Assembly: GCF_036227405.1 (NCBI RefSeq)
Contig: NZ_CP109473.1
Location: forward strand, 1,364,001-1,428,000
Direction: 5' to 3'
Source of the DNA: Streptomyces sp. NBC_01460
GTDB taxonomy: Bacteria; Actinomycetota; Actinomycetes; Streptomycetales; Streptomycetaceae
DNA: 64,000 nt
A program made the position numbers and the translations under genes. Below the pieces are notes generated by a model. That model did not search any database and was not told the DNA's origin. It saw only the letters and a list, made by a program, of their open reading frames with translations. This document shows positions 15,625 through 24,785 of this stretch, one piece after another; the stretch's first letter is position 1; each line of letters opens with the position of its first letter.

Positions 15625-17394
15625 ATGCAGGGCTCTTTGGACTCGACGGAGATACCCGAGCCTGAGGAGGACGGCCGGGGCGATTCCGCCGACTCACCCG
15701 GGACGGACGGTCCGGCACCGGGCCCGGGTGTCGATTCGTCACCCACGTCGACGGTCATCGCGGAGGTGCTCCCGGGGGTGGCAGTCGTCTGTGGTGAGGT
15801 CCCGGCGGAGCTCAAGCCCGATCTGATCGACTTCGGCATCGTGCCGGCTGCCGACCGCAGGCAGATCTCCGCAGTCCTCGCCTCGCTCGGGAACGCGGCA
15901 ACCGTGGCCGGCAACCTCGGAAACGCCTTCGCGAGCGTGCAGGGGCTCTACAGGCTCGGTAACGCGACTCAGGCCCTGTTGAACAGCGGCGCGAAGCTCG
16001 CCGTCAAGGACGGCGCGAACCTCGGAACGGTAATGCTTCCTGGCCGCATCCTGCGCCAGGCTCGTCTCTACCCCGTGAACGCGGTGAGCAAGGCACAGGG
16101 CGCGGCCTCGATCGGGCCGGGGCTGGCCATGATCGCCCTTCAGATGATGCTGAGCGAGGTCTCCGGCCTCGTCAGGACCAACCTCGCGGTGACGAGCCAG
16201 GTCCTCACCGCCATCCGCAAGGATCAGTGGGCCGAACTGACAGGGCTCGTCGCCGCCATCGACCGGGCGGTCGGCCAGGCGCGAGAGATCGAGTCGGTAC
16301 CGACGTCCCTGTGGGACGACGTCGCGGGCAGTGGCGCGCTGCTGCAGAAGCAGCTTGAGCTCTACCGAGGGCATGTCGGCGACCACGTGAAGCAGATCGA
16401 CCGGGCCGACGCACGCAGCCACCACGAGTACCTCCAGACGAACGCCGAGGCGATCGCCTTCGACGCCTACGCCCTCCTGTCCGCCCTCAAGGCATGGACC
16501 GGCTATCACGCACTGCGCGCCGCGAGGTCGCGAGCTGCCGGGCGCGAAGACGCGGCCGAGGCTCAGTACGCCGAGGTCATCGCGCGCGACACCCGAGCGG
16601 AGTTCGACTCGTCCCTCGCCGAGTCGACGAGCCTCATCGCCTCCCTGACGCGCGAACTACGCATCATCGCCGAGCTCCCCGGACGCGACACGTCGCCCCT
16701 GCCCGGGAAGCGGAAGGACTCGAAGGCAGCCCGTCAGACCGCTGCCCGCCTGCTGGAAGCGATCGTGCCTGTTGCCGATGCTCTACGCCCGCCGGCCCCT
16801 CCCCTCGTTGCTCCGGGCGTCATCTGCGCACCCGAGTCGCTGGTTCCCGATCCGTACCTCCGCATCCTGCGATGGCTCCTGGATGACGGTGAGACCCTTC
16901 GAGTCCTCGGTTTCGCCGACCAGCTCGACGCGCTCGGTCCGGTGTCTGCGATCTTCAGCGGGGCCAAGGAGAAGCTGACAGCAGCAAGGGACAAGGCTGC
17001 TGCGAGCACACTGGTCGCCATCACAGATCGCCGCATCATCACGGCCAAGGCCGGTGCGTTCCTCGAACAGGCCGAGATCCGCGCGGACATCCCGATCGAC
17101 CAGGTGCGATACGTCCGAGCAGGGACCATCCAGGACAAGAGCGCGCGTCGGGCAGTCGACCTCATCACCCGCGACGAGAACATCCGTTGGCTCTTCCAGG
17201 CCGATACGGTCGGCACGCTGGTGGACGCGTTCGCCGCCGTACTGGCCGAGTCGATGGCGATCCCGGACGCGGAGCGCGACGCACTACAACAGCGTCGCCT
17301 TACGGCCGTCGAGGCGGACGGCGAGAGCGAGAGTAGCGATGCGAGCTCGGCGGATCCGACCGGTTCCGAGGCCGAGACCTCAGGCGCAGGGTAG
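15625..17394 (+). CDS. Large protein of unknown function with PH-like C-terminal domain
   Basis: About 589 residues from the ATG at 15625, chosen because AGGAGGAG stands 6 bases before it; the in-frame GTG at 15574 has no such site. The first 50 residues are acidic and disordered. A Gly/Ala-rich helical region (about 75-190, with GNAATVAGNLGNAFASVQG and GPGLAMIALQMML) resembles membrane-interacting hairpins. A long helical region follows, then about residues 465-560 match bacterial PH-like domains: VAITDRRIITAK, IPIDQVRYVRAG, WLFQADTVGTLVDAF. The tail is acidic. I recognise no enzyme. A membrane-binding or remodelling role is a guess from the two ends. Confidence 0.6.
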   Translation: MQGSLDSTEIPEPEEDGRGDSADSPGTDGPAPGPGVDSSPTSTVIAEVLPGVAVVCGEVPAELKPDLIDFGIVPAADRRQISAVLASLGNAATVAGNLGNAFASVQGLYRLGNATQALLNSGAKLAVKDGANLGTVMLPGRILRQARLYPVNAVSKAQGAASIGPGLAMIALQMMLSEVSGLVRTNLAVTSQVLTAIRKDQWAELTGLVAAIDRAVGQAREIESVPTSLWDDVAGSGALLQKQLELYRGHVGDHVKQIDRADARSHHEYLQTNAEAIAFDAYALLSALKAWTGYHALRAARSRAAGREDAAEAQYAEVIARDTRAEFDSSLAESTSLIASLTRELRIIAELPGRDTSPLPGKRKDSKAARQTAARLLEAIVPVADALRPPAPPLVAPGVICAPESLVPDPYLRILRWLLDDGETLRVLGFADQLDALGPVSAIFSGAKEKLTAARDKAAASTLVAITDRRIITAKAGAFLEQAEIRADIPIDQVRYVRAGTIQDKSARRAVDLITRDENIRWLFQADTVGTLVDAFAAVLAESMAIPDAERDALQQRRLTAVEADGESESSDASSADPTGSEAETSGAG

Positions 17395-17526
17395 CCCCCA
17401 GCGCCGCTGTCCTCGGGCATCCCGCCTGCCCCTTCTGCGTACGGGCTTGTTCTGGTCGCGTACATCCGGACGATGACAGTGCGTAACCCCTGGTGACGTG
17501 TGGTCATGATTCGTCACTGTGGAGGA

Positions 17527-17994
17527 ATGACCGACAAGCCGCCGCTCCTGCCCGTACGACCGACGCGCGCTTCTCACACGCGATTCCCCTGGCATGACTT
17601 CACGATGCGATTCAGCTCCACGCCGCGGGGAGCCCGGCTCGCCCGAGGGCTGGCCGGTGAACGCCTCGACGCCTGGGGCGTCCCGTACGGAAGTGACGCG
17701 CACGACGCGTTGTTGCTGATCGTCGCCGAGCTCAGCAGCAACGCGGTGCGCCACGGACATGTATCCGGCCGCGACTTCCGGCTCTGCCTCACCGCCGAGG
17801 GAACAGCCATCCGCATCGAGGTCACCGACACCCGGGGCGACCACCTCCTCGCCCTCACCGGCCAGACCTCACCCGGTCAGGAGGGCGGCCGCGGCCTCCT
17901 GTTGGTCGCCGCCCTGGCCGATCGCTGGGGGTGGTATCCCCGCGCTGACGGTCCGGGCAAGACGGCGTGGGCGGTTCTGGAAGTCGCCCCGTGA
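17527..17994 (+). CDS. GHKL ATPase, anti-sigma-factor/RsbW-like
   Basis: About 155 residues of the HATPase fold found in serine-kinase anti-sigma factors. The N box reads AELSSNAVRHGH and the G box GGRGLLLVAALADRWGW. Streptomyces has many such orphan proteins. No anti-anti-sigma or sigma gene is adjacent, so the partner is unknown. The start is uncertain: ATG 17527 sits directly after GGAGGA, too close to use it well, while in-frame starts at 17506 (ATG) and 17500 (GTG) lack a clear ribosome site. Confidence 0.82.
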   Translation: MTDKPPLLPVRPTRASHTRFPWHDFTMRFSSTPRGARLARGLAGERLDAWGVPYGSDAHDALLLIVAELSSNAVRHGHVSGRDFRLCLTAEGTAIRIEVTDTRGDHLLALTGQTSPGQEGGRGLLLVAALADRWGWYPRADGPGKTAWAVLEVAP

Positions 17995-18068
17995 CCGAGG
18001 CAGCAGGATCCAGCCAGTAGGCGAAGTCACGTTGCACTCGAAAATCCGTGCGTGTGATGATCCTTCGC

Positions 18069-18560
18069 ATGACCACGGATGGGGACGGGATACCGGAGCG
18101 GCAGCGCATGCGATCACGACTCGCGGACCTGGATGATCTTTCGGGGCCGCCTCCTGAACGGGCACGCGCTGCAACGTCGGTGGAGGCCGAACAGAACCAG
18201 TTGCATACGGCCCGCCGCGAGTTTGCAGCGTTGCTGGGCGAGTTCCGGCGTACGGCGGTGCTGGTGCCACTGGATGAGGCCGGCGATCTGTGGTCGGCGG
18301 AGCAGAACGGTGTGCGCTGGATATGCGCCTTCTCGGACGAGGAGGCGTTGGCCCGGTTTGCGTCGGCTCGGGGGGAGGCCGGGCGGGAGTGGGCGTATCA
18401 GGCCGTTCTGGGTGCGCGGTTGTTGGACGTGATGGTGCCGTTGCTGCCGGGCCCTGCTGGGGTGGCGCTGGATGCGGGCAGTACGGACGGCATGTTGTTC
18501 CCGCCGGTGGCGGGCATCGTGCCGGATGCGGTGGCGGTTGATCTCGGGGAGATGCAGTGA
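18069..18560 (+). CDS. SseB-like domain protein, first gene of the RHS cassette
   Basis: About 163 residues; the last 110 match the SseB N-terminal-domain family, with REFAALLGEFRRTAVLVPLD, WICAFSDEEALARFA and MLFPPVAGIVPDAVAVDL. In actinobacteria such proteins are often encoded beside type VII-secretion (WXG) genes, where a chaperone-like role has been suggested. It overlaps the next gene by 4 bases (GTGA). The start may be ATG 18069 or ATG 18108; the latter has GGAG nearby. An upstream GTG at 18048 is also in frame. Confidence 0.65.
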   Translation: MTTDGDGIPERQRMRSRLADLDDLSGPPPERARAATSVEAEQNQLHTARREFAALLGEFRRTAVLVPLDEAGDLWSAEQNGVRWICAFSDEEALARFASARGEAGREWAYQAVLGARLLDVMVPLLPGPAGVALDAGSTDGMLFPPVAGIVPDAVAVDLGEMQ

Positions 18561-19204
18561 GCGGGGAGAACGCGGATCTTCGGGTTCCGCCGGAGGCATT
18601 GGCGGAGATCGCGCAGGGGATCGACCTGGCGCATGCGGAGTTGAAGGAGCTCGGGTTCATCGGTGAGGCGTCGGTGGGGCGGGGGTTCTCGGATCTTGCG
18701 CTGTCGGGGCTGGAGCTGGGGCATGGCGGGCTGACGTCGGAGTTCGAGACGTTCTGCAACCGGTGGGAGTGGGGTGTGCGGGCCCTGACGCAGAAGGGGA
18801 ACGGCTTCGCCCTCGGTGTCGGTCTGTCGGCGGGCTCGTATGCGGAGCAGGAGCAGTACGTCAAGGACTCGATCAAGATCGGTGTGAATTCCCTGAACGG
18901 GAATCCTCATGCGTCCGAGGACGAGGTCAAGGGCATGAGCTGGGACACGATCAGCACCCAGTCCGCCTACGACAACCCGGACTACAGCCGCGAGTCGTGG
19001 GATGCGGCCCACGCCGAGGTGAAGCAGACCTGGAAGGACACCGCCTACGACGTGGAGGACGCCGCGCTCGACTCGATGGAGCGCAACGGGCTGATGGACC
19101 CGGCGGTGCGGGATGCTGCGGACGAGCGGCTGCGGGAGCGGCTGGATCCGTCGCAGGAGACGATCGATCAGGCTGAGCAGCCGCGGTGGGGGGAGAGTCG
19201 CTGA
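18557..19204 (+). CDS. WXG-like (type VII secretion-associated) helical protein
   Basis: 215 residues, predicted mostly helical, with a W-x-x-G turn (CNRWEWGVRAL) between long helices as in WXG100-type proteins, though much longer. It probably accompanies the RHS protein to an ESX/type VII secretion system encoded elsewhere (inference). It starts at a GTG overlapping the SseB-like stop and ends in TGATG shared with the RHS gene, so three genes are translationally coupled. Confidence 0.6.
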   Translation: MSGENADLRVPPEALAEIAQGIDLAHAELKELGFIGEASVGRGFSDLALSGLELGHGGLTSEFETFCNRWEWGVRALTQKGNGFALGVGLSAGSYAEQEQYVKDSIKIGVNSLNGNPHASEDEVKGMSWDTISTQSAYDNPDYSRESWDAAHAEVKQTWKDTAYDVEDAALDSMERNGLMDPAVRDAADERLRERLDPSQETIDQAEQPRWGESR

Positions 19205-22200
19205 TGGTGGACTGGGGGAAGTGGGGCGACGCCCTGTACGACGGTGCCGGCGACGTGGTCGACAAGGGCAAGGAGATCGTCGGCAAGGGCGTCGACAAGG
19301 GCACCGATGTGCTCGGTTCGGGTCTGGAAAAGGTCGGTGCCGAGGGGTGGGCCGACAAGGTCGAGGACTGGGGCGATGAGACCGCCTCTGCCCTGGGTGC
19401 GAACGTCGGGGAGCAGCAACTCGGTCAGACCGAGGAGGCAGATGAGCTGATCCATGGCAGGCCGGAGAAGATCAGCGCGGCGGTGAAGAACCTCCGCGAC
19501 TTCCAGAAGGCGTTCGATCTCGTCGGCGGCGGAATGAGGAAGCTCGACTCCGGCCATTGGAAGGGTGAGGCCGCTGACGCATTCCGCGCCAAGTTCCAGA
19601 CGCTGCCCACCGACTGGGTGCGCGCGGCGGACGCGTTCGAGGACGCGGCCAAGGCGTTGGAGACGTTCGCAGGGTCGGTCACCAGCGCGCAGGCCAAGGC
19701 CTCTGAGGCGATCGCTCTCTTCAAGGAGGGCAAGCAGGACTACGAAACTGCGGCTGCCGCTTTCAAGGTGAAGGCGGAGGCATACAACGCGGTCCGGAAC
19801 ACCGACCATCCGCTTCCGCACCCGGGAACGTTCTCCGATCCGGGCGCAACCAAACGGCGGCACGCACAGGAGATCCTGCAACGTGCCAGGCAGGCACGCA
19901 ACGACGCTGCCGAGACGGCAAAGGGCGCGATCACCGCCGCGATGGCGCACGCCCCGAAGGAACCGACCGGTATGGATCGGGCGAAGCAGGAACTGATCGA
20001 CTACGGGGTCGGCCAGGGCATGGAGTTGGCGCACTTCGGCGGTGGTGTCATCAAGGGCACCGCGGGACTGGTGAACTTCGTCCGCTCGGTCAATCCCCAG
20101 GACCCGTACAACCTGACGCACCCGGCCGAGTACTACAAGGGCGTCAACATGACGCTCGCCGGCCTCACGTCCACCGTCGCCAACCCCGACCGGGCGCTGA
20201 AGAACGCCTGGGACGCGGCAAAGGGTGACCCCTCCGAATTTCTCGGCAGGCTCGTCCCCGAACTGATCGGCACCAAGGGTGGGGGCCTGATCAAGGGCGG
20301 CCTGCGGGCCGGGATGAAGGACCTCCGCAAGCGCCCCACGGGCCCCAACCGCCAAGGGCACGAGCGCAATCCTGACTCCAATGGGCAGCAGTGCAGCAAG
20401 GTCGAGTGCGCCAACGACCCCGTCGACGTCGCGACCGGGCGCATGCTGCTTCCGCAGACCGACATCGTGCTGCCTGGGTCGCTACCTCTGGTCTTCGAGC
20501 GCGTCTTCGACTCTTCACACCGCGCCGGCCGCTGGTTCGGTACAGGGTGGTCGAGCACGGTCGATCAACGCCTCGAGATCGACGCGGAAGGTGTGGTCTT
20601 CAGCTGCAACGAGGGCAGCTTGCTCGCATACCCACACCCTGCACCCGGCGTTCCCGTCATGCCTACGCACGGCAGGCGGTGGCCCCTGGACCGGGTGGGC
20701 GACGGCTACACCATCACCGACCCGGAAACCGGCCAGATCCGGCACTTCGTCGACCAGCCCACCGGGGACCTGGCGCTCCTGGCCCAGATCGACGACCGTA
20801 ACGGCCGCTGGATCGCCTTCGAGTACGACGAGGTAGGCGCTCCGACGTCGATCGTGCACCACGGCGGCTATCACCTGAAGCTCACCACGCACGACAGCAG
20901 AGTCACCGCCCTTCACTTGGCGGGCGCCGGAGCGGACGGCACCGATCAGGAGATCCTCCGCTACGGCTACACCGACGGCCACCTCACCGAGGTCACCAAC
21001 TCCTCGGGGAAGCCCCTGCGTTTCGACTGCGACGAGCTGGGCCGCGTCACCGCGTGGACGGACACCAACGGCAGCCGGTACGAGTACGTCTACGACGAAC
21101 ACGACCGCTGCGTGTACCAGAGCGGCACCAATGGCCACCTCGAAGCCCGGTTCACCTGGGACGACACCGATCCAGACACCGGCCTGCGCATGACGTCCAT
21201 GACGGACAGCCTCGGCCACGCCACGCGATACGTGATCAACGACCGATCCCAGATCGTCAGCGAGATCGGCCCTCTGGGGGCGGTCACCCGCTACGAGCGG
21301 GACCGCTACCACCGGCTGTTGTCCCACACCGACCCGCTCGGCCACATCACGCGCTTCACCTACGACGAAGACGGGCGGCTGACCGAGGTGGAGCGGCCGG
21401 ACGGACGCCGGTCATGCGCCGAGTACAACGAACTGGGACTTCCCGTACGCATCGTCGGCACCGACGGAAATGTCACCCGGCAGACCTTCGACGAGCGTGG
21501 CAACCGAACCGCGATCACGGAACCCACCGGCGCCACAATCGCATTCTCGTACGACGAGGCGGGTCACCTCGTCTCCATGGCCGATGCCCTCGGGCAGACT
21601 TCGATCGTCACGCCCGACAAGGCCGGACTTCCCATCGCAGTCACTGACCCATTCGGCGCGACCGCTCTCTACGAGCGGGATGCCTTCGGCCGCCCAGTCT
21701 CGCTCAGGGACGCTGGGGGTGCGGTCACCCATCTCGAATGGACTATCGAAGGCAGAGTTGCCCGTCGCGTCGGAGCCGACGCAAGCGAGGAGTTGTGGAC
21801 CTACGACGGTGAAGGAAACTGCCTCACCCATACCAATGCCGCCGGCGCGACCGTCAGCTTCGAGTACACCGATTTCGACCTCCTGCTGTCACGCACAGAG
21901 GCGGACGGCGCCCGGTACGAGTTCACGCACGACAGCAACCTCCGGCTCACTCGGGTCACCAACCCTCAGCACCTGAGCTGGAACTACGGATACGATCCAG
22001 CCGGTCAGCTGATATCCGAGACGGACTTCGATGACCGGACGCTCCGCTATGAGCGGGATGCTGCAGGCAGGCTCGCTGCACGCACCAGCGCCGCAGGCCG
22101 AACAACCCGCTACGAGCGGGACAGGCTCGGTCGCGTCGTCCGCAAGAACGCCGCCGGAACCACCTCCACCTTCGCGTACGACTTCGCCGACCACCTCGTG

Positions 22201-24042
22201 GAAGCAGTCAACGAGGACGCAACCGTCACGCTCATTCGGGACAGGTACGGCCGCCTTGTCTCCGAGACGGTCAACGGCCGCACCATGTCGTACACCTACG
22301 ATGCCCTCGGCCGCCGTGCCGGCCGCACCACCCCGACCGGCGCTGTCAGCACCTGGGCCGACGACGCCGCCGGTCGCCGAACCTCCCTCACCACCTCCGG
22401 CCGCACCATCGTCTTCGAACATGACGCCCTCGGCCAGGAAACCGCCCGCCACATCGGCGACACTGTCTCCTTCACCAACCAGTACGACCCGCTCGGTCGC
22501 CTCACCAGCCAGCAGATCACCGGCACTACGGGCACAAGCATCCAGCGCCGCGACTACACCTACAGCGCCGACGGCAACCTGACCACCCTCACGGACCAGT
22601 TCAGCGGGACCCACACCTTCGACCTCGACCCTGCCGGACGTGTCACCGCCGTCCACGCCTCAGGCTGGACCGAGCGCTACGCCTACGACGCAGCCGGCAA
22701 CCAGACCCACGCAGCTTGGCCGCAACGCCACCCTGGGCAGGAAGCCACAGGCGCGCGTGAGTACGAGGGCACCCGCCTCACCCGGGCCGGTTCTCTCCGC
22801 TACTCCCATGATGCGGACGGCCGGATCGTCCAGCGCCGCAAGATCCACCTGTCAGGCAAGTCAGAGGTGTGGCACTACACCTGGGATGCCGAGGACCGGC
22901 TCACCGCAGTGACGACGCCGGACGGAACGCGATGGCGGTACGAGTACGACGCGTCAGGCCGACGTACAGCCAAGCTGCGCCTGTCGGCGGACGGTACAAC
23001 GATCACCGAACGCAGCGACTTCACCTGGGACGGACCGACCCTGTGCGAGCAGACCACGGTCTCGGACGAATTGCCTCATGCGGTCACCCTCACGTGGGAC
23101 CACGACGGTCTGCGGCCGGTGGCCCAGACGGAACGCATCCTGGCGGCGGTGACGCAGGAGGCTGGAGATGGCCGACATGGCGCTCAGGTTCGCCCCTTGG
23201 GGGGCCTACACACCATGGTTCGAGCGAGCGGTGCAGCTGCAGCAGTCGGTACTCCGAACGGGACGGGGCGCACGCAGCCCAGCGTCGACTCTCGCTTCTT
23301 CGCCATCGTCACCGACCTCGCCGGCGCGCCCTGCGAACTTGTCGACGAGCAAGGCGGTATCGCCTGGCGCAGCCGCCGGACCTTGTGGGGTACTACTACA
23401 TGGGCATCTGGCAGCACCGCGTACACGCCGCTGCGCTTCCCCGGCCAGTACTACGATCCTGAGACAGGGCTGCACTACAACTACTCCCGCCATTACGATC
23501 CGGAGACTGCGCGCTACCTCACCCCGGACCCGCTCGGCCTCGTACCGGCGCCGAACCCATCGACGTATGTTCTGAATCCGCACACCTGGACCGACCCGCT
23601 CGGCCTGTCGCCGTGCCCTACGCATCTGTTTCGCGGAACCACGAGGGGTTTCGAGGGCAGTCCCGGTGTGCAGCGGCACAGCATCACACCGACATCGTCC
23701 GATCCCGGCGTCGCCAGCGTGTTCGCGACGCAGGCCGAGCGGTTCGGCGACGCCATCGTCGAGATCTACCCGCGCGGCGCGCTGGACGGGGTCCCGGTCC
23801 ACCAGGGGTACATTGCGCGCGAGGCCGAGTGGCCGGTCGAGCTGAGCCCGGCAGAACTCTCGTCCCGCGCATCCGTGCAAGTGCCCTCGGCGGTAGCCCG
23901 GGAGATCCTCTCCGAGATGGGCATCCACGTGCCACGCAAGATCGGCAACGGGGACATCGATCCGCTTCTTGAATACGATGTTCCCAAGCTCACCCCCGAG
24001 CAGATCGCGCACTTCGTAGAGGAGGCACACCGACGTGCTTGA
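19204..24042 (+). CDS. RHS/YD-repeat polymorphic toxin with WXG N-terminus and ART-like C-terminal toxin
   Basis: About 1612 residues. Residues 1-200 are helical and contain the WXG motif HWKGEAADAFR (about 117-127), the export domain of LXG/WXG-type effectors. A DUF6531-like region with NDPVDVATGRM starts near residue 402, followed by some 20 YD repeats (for example DRYHRLLSHTDPLGHITRF). The RHS core (QYYDPETGLHYNYSRHYDPE...YLTPDPLGL) ends near 1446. The last 145 residues after SPCP are the variable toxin: LFRGTTRG, TPTSSDPGVASVFATQ and EAEWPVEL can be read as the R-S-E triad of ADP-ribosyltransferases (inference). ATG 19204 has GGGGGGAGAG upstream. The shell should encapsulate and release the toxin. 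Confidence 0.85.
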   Translation: MVDWGKWGDALYDGAGDVVDKGKEIVGKGVDKGTDVLGSGLEKVGAEGWADKVEDWGDETASALGANVGEQQLGQTEEADELIHGRPEKISAAVKNLRDFQKAFDLVGGGMRKLDSGHWKGEAADAFRAKFQTLPTDWVRAADAFEDAAKALETFAGSVTSAQAKASEAIALFKEGKQDYETAAAAFKVKAEAYNAVRNTDHPLPHPGTFSDPGATKRRHAQEILQRARQARNDAAETAKGAITAAMAHAPKEPTGMDRAKQELIDYGVGQGMELAHFGGGVIKGTAGLVNFVRSVNPQDPYNLTHPAEYYKGVNMTLAGLTSTVANPDRALKNAWDAAKGDPSEFLGRLVPELIGTKGGGLIKGGLRAGMKDLRKRPTGPNRQGHERNPDSNGQQCSKVECANDPVDVATGRMLLPQTDIVLPGSLPLVFERVFDSSHRAGRWFGTGWSSTVDQRLEIDAEGVVFSCNEGSLLAYPHPAPGVPVMPTHGRRWPLDRVGDGYTITDPETGQIRHFVDQPTGDLALLAQIDDRNGRWIAFEYDEVGAPTSIVHHGGYHLKLTTHDSRVTALHLAGAGADGTDQEILRYGYTDGHLTEVTNSSGKPLRFDCDELGRVTAWTDTNGSRYEYVYDEHDRCVYQSGTNGHLEARFTWDDTDPDTGLRMTSMTDSLGHATRYVINDRSQIVSEIGPLGAVTRYERDRYHRLLSHTDPLGHITRFTYDEDGRLTEVERPDGRRSCAEYNELGLPVRIVGTDGNVTRQTFDERGNRTAITEPTGATIAFSYDEAGHLVSMADALGQTSIVTPDKAGLPIAVTDPFGATALYERDAFGRPVSLRDAGGAVTHLEWTIEGRVARRVGADASEELWTYDGEGNCLTHTNAAGATVSFEYTDFDLLLSRTEADGARYEFTHDSNLRLTRVTNPQHLSWNYGYDPAGQLISETDFDDRTLRYERDAAGRLAARTSAAGRTTRYERDRLGRVVRKNAAGTTSTFAYDFADHLVEAVNEDATVTLIRDRYGRLVSETVNGRTMSYTYDALGRRAGRTTPTGAVSTWADDAAGRRTSLTTSGRTIVFEHDALGQETARHIGDTVSFTNQYDPLGRLTSQQITGTTGTSIQRRDYTYSADGNLTTLTDQFSGTHTFDLDPAGRVTAVHASGWTERYAYDAAGNQTHAAWPQRHPGQEATGAREYEGTRLTRAGSLRYSHDADGRIVQRRKIHLSGKSEVWHYTWDAEDRLTAVTTPDGTRWRYEYDASGRRTAKLRLSADGTTITERSDFTWDGPTLCEQTTVSDELPHAVTLTWDHDGLRPVAQTERILAAVTQEAGDGRHGAQVRPLGGLHTMVRASGAAAAVGTPNGTGRTQPSVDSRFFAIVTDLAGAPCELVDEQGGIAWRSRRTLWGTTTWASGSTAYTPLRFPGQYYDPETGLHYNYSRHYDPETARYLTPDPLGLVPAPNPSTYVLNPHTWTDPLGLSPCPTHLFRGTTRGFEGSPGVQRHSITPTSSDPGVASVFATQAERFGDAIVEIYPRGALDGVPVHQGYIAREAEWPVELSPAELSSRASVQVPSAVAREILSEMGIHVPRKIGNGDIDPLLEYDVPKLTPEQIAHFVEEAHRRA

Positions 24043-24364
24043 TAACGTGCCGGAAAAGGCAGCCTTGAGCATCGAATCCATCGAGTCCGTGACACCGGGC
24101 GTTCCCGGCGCGGCGGACGCCGTGGCCATTTGCGTCGTCCGCTGTGTGGAGGGGACGGCACGGCTGGGAATGGTGTTCCAGCACCCGGGTTCCGCAGCCT
24201 CCCCGGGCACGGCCACACCAGAGTGCTCGCTGACCGCCATTGAGTGGTACGGCAGGCAGGTCGAGCAACTGGACACCGTTCACTCCGGCAAGGTCACGCT
24301 CACGGGAACCGGAGCAGAGAGGCTGGCCAGGCGCGACGTCCTGAATTCGGCACCGCAGCACTGA
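24035..24364 (+). CDS. Candidate immunity protein for the RHS toxin
   Basis: 109 residues, starting at a GTG inside the last codons of the RHS gene (8-base overlap). The size, position and lack of recognised domains fit a cognate immunity protein. It has a beta-rich middle (VAICVVRCVEGTARLGMVFQ) and IEWYGRQVEQLDTV. Assignment is from context only. Confidence 0.65.
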   Translation: MLDNVPEKAALSIESIESVTPGVPGAADAVAICVVRCVEGTARLGMVFQHPGSAASPGTATPECSLTAIEWYGRQVEQLDTVHSGKVTLTGTGAERLARRDVLNSAPQH

Positions 24365-24785
24365 ACGCCCCGTCGACACGGGCGTCGAAGACCTCTCCCT
24401 CCCGGAGGGCGGGGGGGCACCGTCCCGTCGGCGGGGCTGCAATCACCGCACATGCCGGCCCGGACCGGGTGTCACCGGCCACAGCCCTGGCCTATCAGAC
24501 GTTGCATGCTCATTCACAGGCTTGAAGAACAGCTGACAACGAACTCACTTCCCGTGGCCAGCCATGTGCCGGTGCCGCATCCGCGATGATCGGGATGCTC
24601 AACGTTCGGGCCAAGCTACGCGCAACGAGGCGCTCCGCCTCCGGTGACCGGAAAGTGACGCCCCCTCACTCACTCCCGCAGCTTCGCTGGACTGGAGATC
24701 GCCGCACGGAGAGACTTGGCCCCACCACGCCGGGTCCACGCGCTGACACGCGTCGGCCCTCAGTACACGCACACACGGGGGCAAG
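24365..24785. other. 421-base intergenic stretch, no feature recognised
   Basis: Neither strand holds a convincing gene, RNA or strong hairpin. Short G/C-rich inverted repeats near 24410 and 24460 are too weak to call. It should hold the end of the RHS-cassette transcript and the promoter of the kinase gene, but no consensus -35/-10 pair is evident. Confidence 0.5.

Noticed and set aside
23140..23240. Frameshift in the RHS gene near the end of the YD repeats
   Set aside because: The repeat spacing loosens here, but the frame continues into the intact RHS core and toxin, and relatives also have a variable segment before the core.
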